DNA from: Papaver somniferum
Taxonomy: Eukaryota > Streptophyta > Magnoliopsida > Ranunculales > Papaveraceae
Length of the DNA: 64,000 bases
Direction of reading: 5' to 3'
Assembly: GCF_003573695.1 (NCBI RefSeq)
Contig: NC_039362.1
Coordinates: forward strand, 113,687,120-113,751,119
Shown: positions 31,977-43,688 of the stretch, in pieces
Numbering within the stretch: position 1 is the first letter of the stretch
Layout of the letters: each line of letters opens with the position of its first letter
Position numbers and translations under genes: made by a program
The notes under the pieces: generated by a model
Told to the model about the DNA's origin: nothing
Seen by the model: only the letters and a program-made list of their open reading frames with translations
Databases searched by the model: none

Positions 31977-33033
31977 TGATTTCGGTCAATCTAAAGAGTG
32001 ATGCTTGCGCACCTCTTTAAAACCCTAAAATCCATCAACGGTCACAAACATGTGTCGCAGATCATCTCACTTTGCCAGCTTGGCCGGAAAGCCTAGGCTA
32101 AGAGTTAAACGACCAATGAGGCACCTTGGTGATCACCGTCCGTCACTCTACCACAAGGAGTGATCGGCAGAGGGATGGCCCGCCCACGCGGCCTCTAAAC
32201 GATCACTCGAAGATGGTTGGGCATGCCGCTATTTTAAGACGCTTAATCCGCGACTTACTCCGCTAAACTTTAAAATAGCGATGCTTCATACATATTGATT
32301 GTATTCGATGCATTACATGCATAAAGTATACACGATATTTCATGAATATCGATTTCCTAAATAACTCAGTTATTTAACCTAGCACCGTATGCTACTTCTT
32401 GTGGGTCCCATGATCCACTCATTCGAGATATCAAGCATGTCACAAACTGGGGGATACTTACTGTGGTATTAGTCTGGCGGCTTACAGTATGCAGCGTCCA
32501 ACGCGCCATCACAAGAACGTGTCGGGAGGCATGGACGGTTAACGATGATGGGAAAAGTGGGGAAAAACGTGATCGTGTGACAATCACTTGCACGACCCCA
32601 CTACTCCATCACTTCACTTCCTACGAGATGAGGTTTGCGCTCAATGACTTGTATAAATAGGTCCTTCACCTATTTCCAACACAAGACGGAGAGAAAACCA
32701 AGTGTTGTTAAAGTATCCAGAAAACACCCAGAACTGATAGCTTACATTGTGCAAGCCAGTTCAACATTCTGATACAAGTCCTAAACAGCCAACACCTTCA
32801 CAATCTCAACAGTTTCTTCGCTTCCCTCCCTAAGATCAACCCCATCTCCTTCACTTTGTGACCGAAGCAAGTCTGGAATGGTCATTTCTTGGTTTAGGAC
32901 AGAATTTTATAGATTGATCTCTCCAATCAAAAGCACTCCCGTGCAGTGCATTTGTTTAGCGTTTAGATTCGTTTCTCATCCACACACACCCAAATTTACC
33001 AAAAACAGTAGAAACAGTTTTCACCCACAAACA
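31977..33033 (+). repeat. LTR-like direct repeat, copy 2
   Basis: Collinear with 30712-31793, with small indels. The 183-bp spacer between the copies (31794-31976) has no coding motif. Copy 2 lacks the ~210-bp array found upstream of copy 1, so this is a partial duplication, not two full LTRs. Confidence 0.65.
32652..32660 (+). promoter_or_regulatory. TATA box of LTR copy 2
   Basis: TATAAATAG, equivalent to 31405-31413. Confidence 0.5.
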
Positions 33034-33406
33034 ATCATATATCAATAAAATGAATGCTACAACCAAGACATGCAACCATGGTCATTACATCATCCCCTCT
33101 TGAGAGCAACCTCAGTTAAGGTCCCGTGACCAAGGTTTCAGAAGTGATGTTTCTACGACTGACATAAACAAGATGGCACTGCAAGCACCATGCTCATGTA
33201 TCAATCACGGGTCCTGATCTCAAATGCGTCAATAATATTAAAATCCTTCACCAACCGTTCAAGACATAAGAGAATGATTTAAAGACACAACAAGAGTGTT
33301 TTACAACAAGCTCGTCTGAGATGATTTTACACTGTCCCGCACAAAGTAGCTAGCTGGGATAAACTGGTGAAGAATCTAGGGATGAGTCATATACCATTCT
33401 CTTCGT

Positions 33407-33712
33407 ATGGATGTCCTCTATAACATATCCAAAATTCACAACAATTGGATAAACGAGCAAAGAGATGTGGCTGAAACATTGGACTACATGCCAGCTGAAA
33501 AAATTCTGAAAGTCTCCTGGAAGTTTACTGTTTCGTCGATTTCGGCCCTTAAACGTGGTCAAAAGCCGAAAATCTTCTTTGCTAAAGCTTGGAAATTTTC
33601 TGAGGGTGAATAAACATGGGTAGATAGTGAAATCCCGACATTGGACGAAGATTCTACAACATTTTTGCTAGAAGACCTATCTTCTGAATTTTCTGATGAC
33701 GAATTATGACGA
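33407..33712 (+). pseudogene. Unknown ORF with one in-frame stop
   Basis: Frame from ATG 33407 (MDVLYNISKIHNNWINEQ...) is open for 68 codons to TAA at 33611. It continues in the same frame as TWVDSEIPTLDEDSTTFLLE to a second stop after FSDDEL. The acidic end has real protein character, so the TAA may be a CAA changed by C-to-T. No family recognised. Probably retroelement-related by position. Confidence 0.3.
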
Positions 33713-34482
33713 AATTCTTCATTCATCAACATCTGAATCAGGAGCTACACCATCAACGCGAAGATGAACTTCATATTCAGCCGATAATATCACTTGCTGA
33801 AGTCGGCGGTGCTTCTGCTGATGAGATATGAGCTTTTCATCTCCAGCTCTTCTCTTCATCACGTCCCTGCTTTCCCTCCACATCTCCTAATACCAATAAA
33901 GAATATATCTTAGCACGGACGACTACCAGATGATCGAGAGACGTACAATGTGTCAGCCTTCCAGCGTCTCTGAAAGGTTGATTCACCTCGGCATGAGCAT
34001 CTATAGAAGTCTTCATCTTTGACTTCATAGAGCGTTCCCCGGAAGAGCCAGAAGAGTGGTTGTAACCAGAAGTCACCACTATCTGAGGCGAAAGACATGG
34101 AGTCATGGATATACCAATAACAAACACGTAACAAAATGGTAACAATCCAACTCTTACCTATTTACAATTTCACTAGTTGTAGTGATTATAACGTCAGAAT
34201 TTCGAAAACTTGCTCGTTCCTTCGAACCTGCAAAGACGAGCAAGATTCATTATTCAAAATCATGACTTGATTTTCATAAAACCATGAACAACCCACGTGA
34301 ATTTTAACATCCACTAGTTTTTCAAAAATTGGATAGACGTCCATTCTACAATTGTGAAAACTCACATACAGACATTATTTCACCATGTATGATTGTCTAC
34401 TTTCAACGTTTGTTCAAAATCAAAACATTGATTTTACAAAAAAATACGTTTTAACGTGAAACTCACGTAAATTTGAAAAACA

Positions 34483-34520
<38 letters not shown>

Positions 34521-35093
34521 CTCCCTCTAGAGTATATTTTCAAAAATTTGTGAAAGCTTACATATCGAAAATAAATTTTTCATGAAAGCTCATAGACAAT
34601 TTTTTTACTAACAGACGCACGTCTATTCAAAAAAAAAAAAATTCTCTCGTACAAGCATCCACCTATGAAACGAGAGATTATTAAAATCTCACATATTTAG
34701 AAAAAAAATCTCTCATACATTAGGGATTATTGCTAGCTTCTTAAACTAACGATCGAATGAACATTTGTTCCTAAAACAAGGGTTTTTACAAAACTCACGT
34801 CTATACATGCATATGTATATATAATTTTAACATGAACAACTCATGAACAAGTTATCAACTTCGGAAAAAGAAATAAAAAAAAAGAGAGCGGTGCTACACC
34901 AATTTACGCTCGTTAGACGATGCGCTGTCATGTTACTGGTATCTTTGTTCAAGCCATGGTTCGCTCGTACAATCGAAAATACGGTAACATTCTATCTTAC
35001 GACTAAGTTCAATTACTTATTTCGTCTGTAACTAAAAAATCACCATCCAGTGCTGACTGAGGAACATGATTGTCCCTCACTAAGCAGGGGACT
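33713..35093. other. Interval without recognised gene
   Basis: AT-rich, with short frames only (33837-34145 minus, 34843-35031 plus). Confidence 0.4.
34482..34518. repeat. TA microsatellite
   Basis: (TA)n run with a GTA interruption at its start. Confidence 0.85.
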
Positions 35094-35345
35094 TAATGTA
35101 GATGGTGGATTTTCGACAAAGGCTAAAATCGTAAAACCATAATTGTACATATTCCTGATCCAGCAATCAGATGAGTATTAAGGCTCGTGTCTCTCATTGA
35201 TGCTTGAAAACTCATGCCGCAAGAGTCTCTGACTGAGTTTATTGTCTCTCAGAGCATACATGAATATGCAGTCTCTCAACTGAGGCAACAGCATATCTCA
35301 TGAATACTGAGCAATTTCAGTAATCACTTTTATATAGAATCGAAC

Positions 35346-35560
35346 GATTGGACGGCTCCTAGACAGCTCGCCTGCTAGTATATAGCATAACGTCTTCAGG
35401 ATGTAACAATGTTTTCCCTGACTATATAAAAGGCATGCATATAGAATCTTAATGATTGGACGGCTCCTAGACAGCTTTCCTGCTAGTATAGAGCAATAAC
35501 GTCTTCAAGATGTAACAATGTTTTCCCTGACTATATAAAAGAAATATGACGCTTCAACAA
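35346..35560. repeat. 108-bp tandem duplication
   Basis: Two units starting GATTGGACGGCTCCTAGACA and running to CCCTGACTATATAAAAG, one at 35346 and one at 35454. Each carries a TATATAAAAG box. Confidence 0.8.
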
Positions 35561-35934
35561 GCTCATACCGCTCAATTCTTGAATAATTAATGCTCCTAGA
35601 CGATCGTGCTAGTGCAGAGCCATCAATTAATTATTCCTAAATCAGTAGATTCATTAACTGAATCTTTAGAAAATATTCTACATTCTTCATAATATTTCAT
35701 TACTTCAATTCATGGTTCTTCCCAGCAGAATTCCATGGGTTAGTGATAAATTTTCAACGTACGGGCATCTGAGCCGCCATCGAGTAAGCCCTGACCAAAA
35801 TGGTGCAAGTGTACTCAACAATAATGCACTAACAAGCACCTGAATGCACGAACGAGCATTCCAAAATATGAAGGAACGATGAACCTATGCAAAATAGGAA
35901 GAAAAAAATAATAATAAAATATTAGCTAAGGCGC

Positions 35935-37445
35935 TAGGGAACTGGGCCCACCGACCGGCCAGTCACGCCGTGGCCAGTCCTACGCCTAATTCTCTATTTT
36001 ATTATATTTTTATTATTTTCCCTTGATCTCATGAAAATCCCTTCATTTGAACAAATATCCTTCATTTTAAGGAAACTCCTCAGTTTCATGGTGCTTCCTT
36101 CGTATCAAGGAAATAATAAAAAATTAGAAAAGTTGTCGCGGGACCAAGCTCACTAGCCGGTCGGTCATTCCCTAGTTGTGGCCGGTCCCACACCTTGCAT
36201 TCCTTATTATTTTATTATTATTATTTCCTTCATCTCATGAAATTCCTTGGTTTCATGATATTTCCTTCACATCAAGGAAAAGATACTCCCTACGTTTCAA
36301 AAAGACAGTCCGGTTTGACTTTGTCAAGATATTAAGGAGACTATAGTAGTTTGCATTCCTACCCTTAGTTACTTGCCCAATTTATTTCAATAAAAATGTT
36401 AGTAATAAAAACTACCAAAAATTGTTATTGGATTGTAAATAGGAAATAGGAAATAAGAAAAAGAATACTAAAACATATCGATTTATGGAAACGGTATCAA
36501 TAAAGTAAAAGAAAAAATATTCTAAACATTGAAATGTAAAAATCAAAGTTGGCTTCAAAATTAAAATCTGGATTGTTTCCTCTTCTCGTAATCCATGGTG
36601 TTTGGAAAATAACAGAGATAAAAAATGGTGTTTGGAAAAATCAGAGATGAAAAGATTATAGAGATAAAATATTGTATACTTATGGAGTATAACCTTTATA
36701 AGGAATTTAATTTGGAACCATACATATTGTCTTCAAAAAGGAACCAATGATATATTTGTTTCCTTAATTATACAGATTTCATTAATATTTTAGATTGAGT
36801 CCAACTGAAACAGAATTTATGAATATAAAAAACTTAAGAGTATGTTAGAGAGTTCATTGGAAAAATATGACTATAAACAGAAGCTTGACACATTTTTGAA
36901 ACAGACCAAAATGGAATAGATGACGGTCTTTTTGAAACAGAGGGAATATAAAATTGGGGAAGACTCATGGAACCGGGCCCTAGCCGGCCGACCATGCCCT
37001 AGTCGTGACCGGTCCCACACGCCCCTTATTTTAATTGTTAATTATTATTGTTTCCTTCATCTCATGGAAACTCCTTCACTTTAAGGAAAAATCCTTTATT
37101 TCAACAAACTCATTGATTTCATGGTATTTCTCTAAAATCATGAGAATAATATAAAATTAGGAAAAGTGCTATGGGACCGGGCTTATTGGCCGGACGACTA
37201 TGTCTTGGCCATAGCCGGTCCCACATTTCATGATTCCTTATTTTATTATTATTATTTCCATCATCTCATGGAAATTCCTTAACCTTATGAAACTCCTCAA
37301 TTTCATGGTATTTCCTTCACATAAAGGAAATTACATAAAATTACATAAAATTGGGAAAGGTGTCATGGGCCAGGCTTACTAGCCGGCCGGTCATTCCCTA
37401 GCCGTGGCCGGTCCCACACCTTGTAATCCTTTATTTTATTATTAT
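35935..37445. repeat. ~200-bp tandem array (GGCCGGTCCCA units)
   Basis: About five units, each with a GCYAGCCGGCCGGTCATTCC-like core, GTGGCCGGTCCCACACC, TTATTATTATT, CATCTCATGGAAATTCC and TTTCATGGTATTTCCTTCAC. Markers lie near 35970, 36179, 37005, 37211 and 37404. The 36179-37005 gap contains a 661-bp MITE. Confidence 0.75.
36286..36946. mobile_element. Stowaway-type MITE (661 bp), TSD TA
   Basis: The left end CTCCCTACGTTTCAAAAAG and the right end in reverse complement TTCCCTCTGTTTCAAAAAG are the Tc1/mariner Stowaway termini. TA flanks both sides (36284-36285 and 36947-36948). Removing it rejoins the tandem-array unit. No transposase inside. Confidence 0.85.
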
Positions 37446-38684
37446 TTCCATCATCTCATGGAAATTCCTCAGTTTCAGCAAAAACCCTGAATTCTTCATA
37501 TTTTCTCAAATGAATGTTGCACGCCAGAAATTATCAAAATTCTCAGGACTGAGACACGAACACTTTGGTGACATGAGCATATTACCTTGACCGACCAAGG
37601 TTGGATCTTTGGCTTGCAAGAGGCCGGTCCCATACTTTTTCATCGTTTGACCTAATTTGTTCACATTAGGTTCAAACTCTTCCAAACAATTTGGAATTTC
37701 ATAAAACGATCGTCAGTCGATCCCATGACCAACCAGGGCTGGTTTCATGACCCCTTGATTGGTCCTTCATCTCTTCATAATTTATTAGGTTTTATCACCT
37801 AGGGTTTAGACGAACATTATTTCAATAAATGATTAAACTAGCATTTGATTATCTTTTCACCAACTGGTCTTCAAGAGACTTTGGTATTTTTCTCACTAGA
37901 GCATCTGGGCATTACATGGTCGACTCATCATCTCATGTAGCCGGTCCCTCATTCACTCCGTGGTTGATTTTCAATAAATCATCAATTGATCGAAATTAGG
38001 GTTTTTGAATCCAAGGTTCATAATTCCAGATTCAAACGCTAATAATTTTACGTTGATCCCGTGATCAACATTTTAATTAATTATACTCAGTTCAGTTTCC
38101 CGTATTCTAAATTAATATTTTATTTGGTTTTGTTACCAATAATTCATCAAATGAGCAACATTTGATCAGATGAGCAATATTTTCTCAGACTAAGGAATAT
38201 TGGTTCAACTATCAATATTCAACAATCCAGTGAATGAGCAATATTTGCTCACTTTAACTATCAACATTTACTCGACAATTATGCCTCTGTCTCAATAGAC
38301 ACGTCCGATTCATGAGTCTTAGAATATTTGCAAATCACGTTTGACTCAACAATACAAGGACTCATCGTCCCATGAAATCAGCAACTGACTAACTAAATAT
38401 ACGTCTGCCTTGCGGACTCGCAATCACGAGACATCAATCGTGTTACATGGGGGGATATTAACTAGGGTTTTGGTATGGCGGTCTACGCCACGTGTGTTCA
38501 TACACACGATGAGAATGTGAGCAAGTCGTGCAATCAGTTGGAGGAGTTAGCAAAGTAGTGGATGGAAAATCAACCAAGTCTCCGCACGATGAGCAACTGG
38601 TTTTAACACGATTTCCACTTCCCCACTCTTTGACTCCAGCAACTGTCACACTTCATGGGATCAAGGTGTTTACAATTCTAGAAA

Positions 38685-38694
38685 TATAAATAAG
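38685..38694 (+). promoter_or_regulatory. TATA box of long LTR-like region
   Basis: TATAAATAAG at the place equivalent to 31405 in the related repeat. Confidence 0.4.
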
Positions 38695-39134
38695 TCTCTG
38701 AATCATGATTGAAACAACAGACAATTTTCGTAAAAATAAGACACTCTTTCGTCGAACAGACAACAAGAGCACACGAACTCATCGTCTGAACAATTGCTCT
38801 CAACAGAGCAAATTCAATCAATCAGAACTTATCTTATTTCTTCACGCAGAATACACAACACACCTACAATTTCGATCACCATTGATCTCACACATTTCTC
38901 AGCTTCCCTCCTACAGATCGACCCATCCTCTCTTGTGACCGAATTGACTCTGGAACGACCATTATCTTGTTTTAGGTCGGAGTCCTATAGATTGATCTCT
39001 CGAATTCAAAGCACTCCCTCTTGCAGTGCATCTGTGTGAAGTTAGACAGTTCACTCGGTTCAAGGAGTTTCGCACGGTCGTCTCCTCAATTCCTTAAAGA
39101 CCAGCAACTCGTTTTTCCCCATCTACATAAGGAA

Positions 39135-40694
39135 TACAATCTTTGCAAACCGTCACTATAATGTTCATGAATCGATTCGAGTGAATCAAAACCGATTTTT
39201 TTTCGATTGTGTCTTATATATTTCTAGGGGATCTAAGCAATTGAACAACTCTCTAACTATTTCATTTGAGTCATTTGAAATAGTTATGGTGAAAATGAAT
39301 AAGGTTGATATGAAAGTGCTCATATGGCTAACCATTGGTTAACTATTGTGGAACCAACTAAGTGTACACTTTTAGGTACAGTTACTCAAACCTAAATGAA
39401 GTTACATTTCATTTGTGTATAACAAGCTAAGTTCGATCTAACGGTTGAAAGATATTAGCTTGAATCTAATCAGGTTTTCATCTAACGCCGAATATTGAAT
39501 GCTTTGTTACCAAGGTAACTTAGATTTCAAACCCTGATTTGGAGACTATATAAAGGAGAACTCTAGCAACTGGGATACCTAATCCCCACACCTCCTGTGT
39601 GATACTAGTTGTGTAAGCTAGAGTCGATTCTCCTTTAACCTTAGGTTTCTCTCGAGACCCTGTAGGTTAATGACTTAAAGACTTCATTGGGATTGTGAAA
39701 CCAGACCCAACTATTTTCTCTGTAGTTGCGTGATCTGATCTCGTTGTTTCTATCGTGATTGAGTACAATTATAAGATTGGATTGAGATTTATATCTCTGA
39801 TAGGCAAGATAGAAAAGTAGTCACAAACACCTTTGTCTCATCGTTTGTGATTCCACAATATCTTGTTTCGCTAGTCGATTAAGATTATTGTGAGGTGATT
39901 GATAATACTAGGATGTTCTTCGGGAATATAAGTCGGGTTTATCAATTGGTTCCTGTTCACCTTGATTTATCAAAAGACGGAACAAAACTCGTAGGTATTT
40001 CTGTGGGAGACAGATTTATCTATTACCTTAGACTGTTCTGTGTGATACATATTTGTTTATTAAAGTTTTCGACTTTGGGTCGTAGAAACTCTTAGTTGTG
40101 GGTGAGATCAGCTAAGGGAATCAAGTGCGTAGTATCCTGCTGGGATCAGAGACGTAAGGAGCTCAACTGTACCTTGGATCAATGTGAGATTGATTGGGGT
40201 TCAACTACATTCCAGACCGAAGTTAGTTTGTAGTAGGCTAGTGTCTGTAGCTGCTTAATACAGCGTGTGTTCAATCTAAACTACGTCTCGGGGTTTTTCT
40301 GCTTTTACGATTTCCTCGTTAACAAAACTTCTGGTGTCTGTGTTATTTCTTTTCTGCATTATATTTTGTTATATAATTGAAATATCACAGGTTGTACGTT
40401 GAATCGATCAATTGGTAAATCCAACCTTTGGTTGTTGATCGAAATTGATTGATCCTTGAACATTGGTCTTTGGTACCGTTCAAGTTATCTCTCTTAGATT
40501 CAATCGGGATCGCAAATTATTGTTTGTTTGATTGCGGATTGAATTAAGAGATTGAGATATAACTCTTTGATATACTTTTATTAAGATTGAGTATGACTGT
40601 CTATAGTTAATTCTCTTGAAAGTATATTGGAGTTAGTTCATACAGATTGCTAAGCGAATTTTTTGGTGTGGTTGTTAGACCCCCGTTTTTCACA
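39135..40694 (+). repeat. Fragment of a large copia LTR
   Basis: Matches the 2.37-kb LTRs at 45881 and 51897 from about TTTGCAAACCGT (46709 in that copy) to the LTR end CCCCCGTTTTTCA. It is more diverged than those two are from each other. No primer site follows; instead a minus-strand copia gag piece begins, so the junction is a rearrangement. Confidence 0.7.
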
Positions 40695-40696
40695 AC

Positions 40697-41137
40697 CAGT
40701 AACCTTAAGGGGATTAGACTTAACATATGATTTTGGTTTCACAACTTCTTGTGATTCCCAAACGAGAACATCATGTAGTTTCTTATTCCTTATACGAAAA
40801 CGACATCTCATTTCCAGGTGACCTTTATTTCCACAATAGCGGCAAACATAAGGAATGTTCTTACCTCGATCCGTGTGTGCTGACTTTGGAGGTTGATAAA
40901 CTTTGCTCTTTTGAACCTTAACTGCCGATGGAGGTATTTAACTTTTGCCATCAGTGGAAACCTTTTGTTGAGAAGAATCACTAGCCTTGAAATTTTTTAC
41001 CTCTTTGCTAATACTTGGAGCATCTATTCCCTTATATCCCAATCCTCGTGTATCACGATGATTTTTACTTGCTCCTAGCATAGTGGTTAATTTGCTTGAA
41101 CTAGTATTGAACTTTTTCAAGTCATCTTCCAACATCT
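40697..41137 (-). pseudogene. Copia gag C-terminus with zinc knuckle
   Basis: On the minus strand MLEDDLKKFNTSSSKLTTML, then RDTRGLGYKG parallels LKDDLQRLSGSSDKISAIL, then TNGLGFKR in the gag of the copia at 48-50 kb. It is followed by CRYCGNKGHLEMRC, a CCHC zinc knuckle (C-X2-C-X4-H-X4-C) that binds RNA in Gag. A frameshift or stop near 40930 separates the two parts. It lies opposite in strand to the copia LTR fragment next to it. Confidence 0.6.
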
Positions 41138-41425
41138 TGATTTATCAAGAGCAGCAGTTAAATCAGCCTCAAGGCGTTTTTCTCGAGCGAGATAAGTGCT
41201 TTCTCTGTCATCAAAACTTGCTTGCTGGGAGTTAATCCTTTCTTCAGTTTCTGGAAGTTTCTCTTCCAACAAGAAGTATTTTTGATAAACATTATCACAT
41301 TCAAGCGACTTTCTACTCAGGTTTTCCTCGGAATCTTTGAGGATCGATTCGCAAGAGCGATTCCAACCATAAAGACCTCCGTAAATCCTTTTCAATTTCT
41401 TGTTTTCTCGACAAAGAGGAGTCAA
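41117..41425 (-). pseudogene. Coiled-coil frame between gypsy and copia pieces
   Basis: About 100 residues rich in Glu/Lys/Leu, with heptad-like spacing (LCRENKKLKRIYGGLYGWN, later YLAREKRLEADLTAALDKS). The start coincides with the break in the gypsy Pol, and the end runs into the copia gag frame with a frame change. It may be an upstream part of the same copia gag or a separate retroelement protein; I do not recognise it. Confidence 0.35.
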
Positions 41426-41499
41426 AAGAGGTGTGACATGAAAAGTTGTAATCTTCTCGACGCCGCAAGAAGATTACAACCATGCCAGCCAACCATCGG

Positions 41500-41849
41500 C
41501 TATATATGCCTAACAGGGCTTGTGCCTTGCTTTATACGAAGCTCGTGTTGTATGATCTTGGGATCGATCCCGGGAATATCACCTAGCTTCCACGTGAAGA
41601 TGTCCGCATACTCTTTGAGTAGTTCTATCAGTGCTCTTTATAGATCTTCATCCATCAGAGTCCCTATCTTGATGATCTTTGGATCCTCTTCCGCTCATAT
41701 GTTTATTTCTTTGGTGGGTTCAACTGATGTGAACGTAGGCTTTGGTTCCCCTAAAATAGGAACGTTCTTTAATTGCTATTTGGTAGGTTCTCCAACCCCC
41801 TTTGCCCCTGAGATACCAGCTTCGGTAGTTAGAATGGTGCTACCCTTCG
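41500..41849 (-). pseudogene. Protease-RT junction remnant
   Basis: On the minus strand LIELLKEYADIFTWKLGDIP, then GIDPKIIQHEL matches the N-terminal edge of plant gypsy RT (pattern YADIFAW---MPGIDP---VH-L). After PVRHI the homology stops and the coiled-coil frame begins. The catalytic RT core is deleted. Several stops and shifts lie between here and the protease. Confidence 0.55.
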
Positions 41850-42509
41850 TTAGGCTTTTCCCTGAGATCTATTCGAGATACAGATCGATCGCCTTGTCTT
41901 TAGCTGCAGCTTTCTTTTTCCCCCTTCGGGCTTTACGCTGCTCTTCTTATTCACTATTGAGTTGATTTGTAGATCCTGACATTCCCGTGCGGTGAGTTGG
42001 TCGCCCTTGATTTCCATTACCCCTTCGGGTGTTGGGAACCGAAGGTATTGGTGGTATGTTGCTGCTACCCCTTTGAGTTTGTGCACCCATCTTCGTCCAA
42101 TGATGGCGTTATAAGGGGATGGTGCGTTCACCACGCTGAATCGGGTACTGGCCTTCATCAGCCCTGCCTTGACTTCTAAGACGATGTCTCCTAACGGTTT
42201 CGTTGGGGCGCCATTGAACCCATAGATGGTGTAGTAAGAAGTCATCAGCTGCTCATCATTCAATTCCATTCGTTTAAACATATCGTAGAATAGAATGTTG
42301 ATTGAGCTTCCTTCATCGATCAGAACCTTTCTTATGTTGCATCCTGATATTGGTAGCATGAGTTCCAAGGGGTCTTTGTGATCTTCCATGTCTTCTCCGA
42401 TATCTTCAGCATCGAATATCATCAGCGCATTCATCCATTGTCCGTGTTCATCTACTTCGGCTCCATCGATCTTGTAGAGCTCACAATAGTCTTCAAATTG
42501 TTTTCTCAA
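41850..42509 (-). CDS. Gypsy aspartic protease region
   Basis: 219-codon frame. VLIDEGSSINILFYDMF holds the aspartic protease site (usual form D-G-S-S/T, here with an extra Glu as in several plant gypsy elements). YNAIIGRRWVHKLKGVAATY and LRFPTPEGVMEIKGDQ follow, as in the protease-to-RT linker. In an active element it would cut the Gag-Pol polyprotein. It is separated from gag by stops and followed by a broken RT, so it is unlikely to work. The plus-strand frame 41222-41965 is its shadow. Confidence 0.7.
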   Translation of the reverse strand: MRKQFEDYCELYKIDGAEVDEHGQWMNALMIFDAEDIGEDMEDHKDPLELMLPISGCNIRKVLIDEGSSINILFYDMFKRMELNDEQLMTSYYTIYGFNGAPTKPLGDIVLEVKAGLMKASTRFSVVNAPSPYNAIIGRRWVHKLKGVAATYHQYLRFPTPEGVMEIKGDQLTARECQDLQINSIVNKKSSVKPEGGKRKLQLKTRRSICISNRSQGKA

Positions 42510-42611
42510 CCTATTTCCTATTTGTTCAGTCAGTGAGGGACCGTTGGGTTCTGAACATGAAATGGGGTTGATAGTTCGGTTGTTCTCAGGAAGTTGGACT
42601 TATTTGCTTCT

Positions 42612-43004
42612 TCAATCCCTATCTTTGGTTTCTGCCTTTTGAACATACTGTTTGAGATCTCCGGCATCAATCAGCTTCTGGATCATTATCTTGAGATTCT
42701 TGCACTTCTCTGTTTGGTAGCCATTGAAGCAATGATACTCGCAGTAGTCCCTTGATTTCTCAAATCTTGGTGGTTGCTTCCCCTTGGACCATGGCCACTC
42801 GAGATTGCTTCGGTCTTTGATTTCCCTCAAGATGCGGATGTAGCTGGTGTTAAGCTTTGTGTAGATATGATCTTCTAACTTCTTATCATTGCGCCGATGA
42901 TCATCTCTTCGTCCTCTTTTGTCTTCGTTGAAGTGTTCGGCCGAGTTGGTCCTCTTCGATCCGCTGGTTTGCTCTACTGAGTTCGTACGATGAGATTTTT
43001 GCAC
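42612..43004 (-). CDS. Gypsy gag C-terminal part
   Basis: Charged linker (EDKRGRRDDHRRNDKKLEDH) and then YCEYHCFNGYQTEKCKNLK, a variant of the plant gypsy pattern YC-FH---GHTTE-C. Here the GH is GY, which would weaken a zinc knuckle. Lies between the gag core and protease in the expected order; frame breaks separate it from both. Confidence 0.6.
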   Translation of the reverse strand: MQKSHRTNSVEQTSGSKRTNSAEHFNEDKRGRRDDHRRNDKKLEDHIYTKLNTSYIRILREIKDRSNLEWPWSKGKQPPRFEKSRDYCEYHCFNGYQTEKCKNLKIMIQKLIDAGDLKQYVQKAETKDRD

Positions 43005-43059
43005 TTGTGCCCTGGGGTTGTCACGTTGTATTTCTTCTAGTCTGGCGTGCTTTTGAATG

Positions 43060-43520
43060 ATTACTCAAAGATCCCCTTCGGTCGTGGGAATGCTTCCATG
43101 AATCTCAACGAATAACGGGCTCATCATATCCAGTCCCCACTTGTAACAATTGATGCTAACCACAGGGCCTACAATTCCTATTGCTTGACAGATCTTGTGC
43201 CATCTATTGGTATACTCTCTGATCGTTTTTTTGTAGGAGACCGCTAACGAGAAGAGCTTGTCCATTCCTGCGTTGACAGTTTTGTTGTACTTGTACATTC
43301 TCAAGAATTTCTCAGTGAGCTGGCTGTAGGAGTCGATGGAGTTAAGTGGTAGGTTGTCAAACCAGGATAATGCAGATCCTTTCAAGCTTGACGGGAAATA
43401 TCTGCAGAGGACTACATCGTCTTGGTCCCACCGGGCCAGGGTTCGGTTGTAGCATCGAAGATGAGCTGCGGGGTCGCTGGATCTATCGTAACACTCGAAC
43501 GCTGGTATGGGGCACTTTTG
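43060..43520 (-). CDS. Gypsy gag core (Retrotrans_gag)
   Basis: The minus-strand frame reads DPAAHLRCYNRTLARWDQDD, then LKGSALSWFDNLPLNSIDSY, FLRMYKYNK and VSYKKTIREYTNRWHKI. This is the capsid domain of plant Ty3/gypsy Gag (PF03732), which packs element RNA in cytoplasmic particles. A stop limits the longest frame to 43065-43385, but homology runs upstream to about 43515. Confidence 0.75.
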
Positions 43521-43688
43521 GGTGATGGGGGCACTTGCCAGATGCGCAGTCAGCGGTGTAGTGGCAGCTTATCTCATCACCTCTTCTAATCTTCCTCCTC
43601 CTTGCCTCGTCTTCAATTGCTTGATTTCTGACATCATTTTTGCACGAAGATTCTCCATTGCGAGGAAATGCTCGTCTCTTAAGGCCGA

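Larger units (their letters stand above)
35094..39060 (+). mobile_element. Long LTR-like region related to 30.7-31.8 kb
   Basis: Its 3' end repeats the layout of the 30.7-33.0 kb repeats: GGGGGATATTAACTAGGGTT, TATA box at 38685, GACTCTGGAACGACCATT, ATAGATTGATCTCTCGAATT, AAAGCACTCCCTCTTGCAGT. The 5' part holds a 108-bp duplication and a ~200-bp array. Ends and target duplication were not found, so LTR limits are approximate. It is followed at once by a copia LTR fragment. Confidence 0.5.

Noticed and set aside
33837..34145. Two overlapping minus-strand ORFs
   Set aside because: Both open over the same bases without motif or context.
41222..41965. Long plus-strand ORF of 247 codons
   Set aside because: Antisense of the gypsy protease region, which has clear family motifs on the minus strand.
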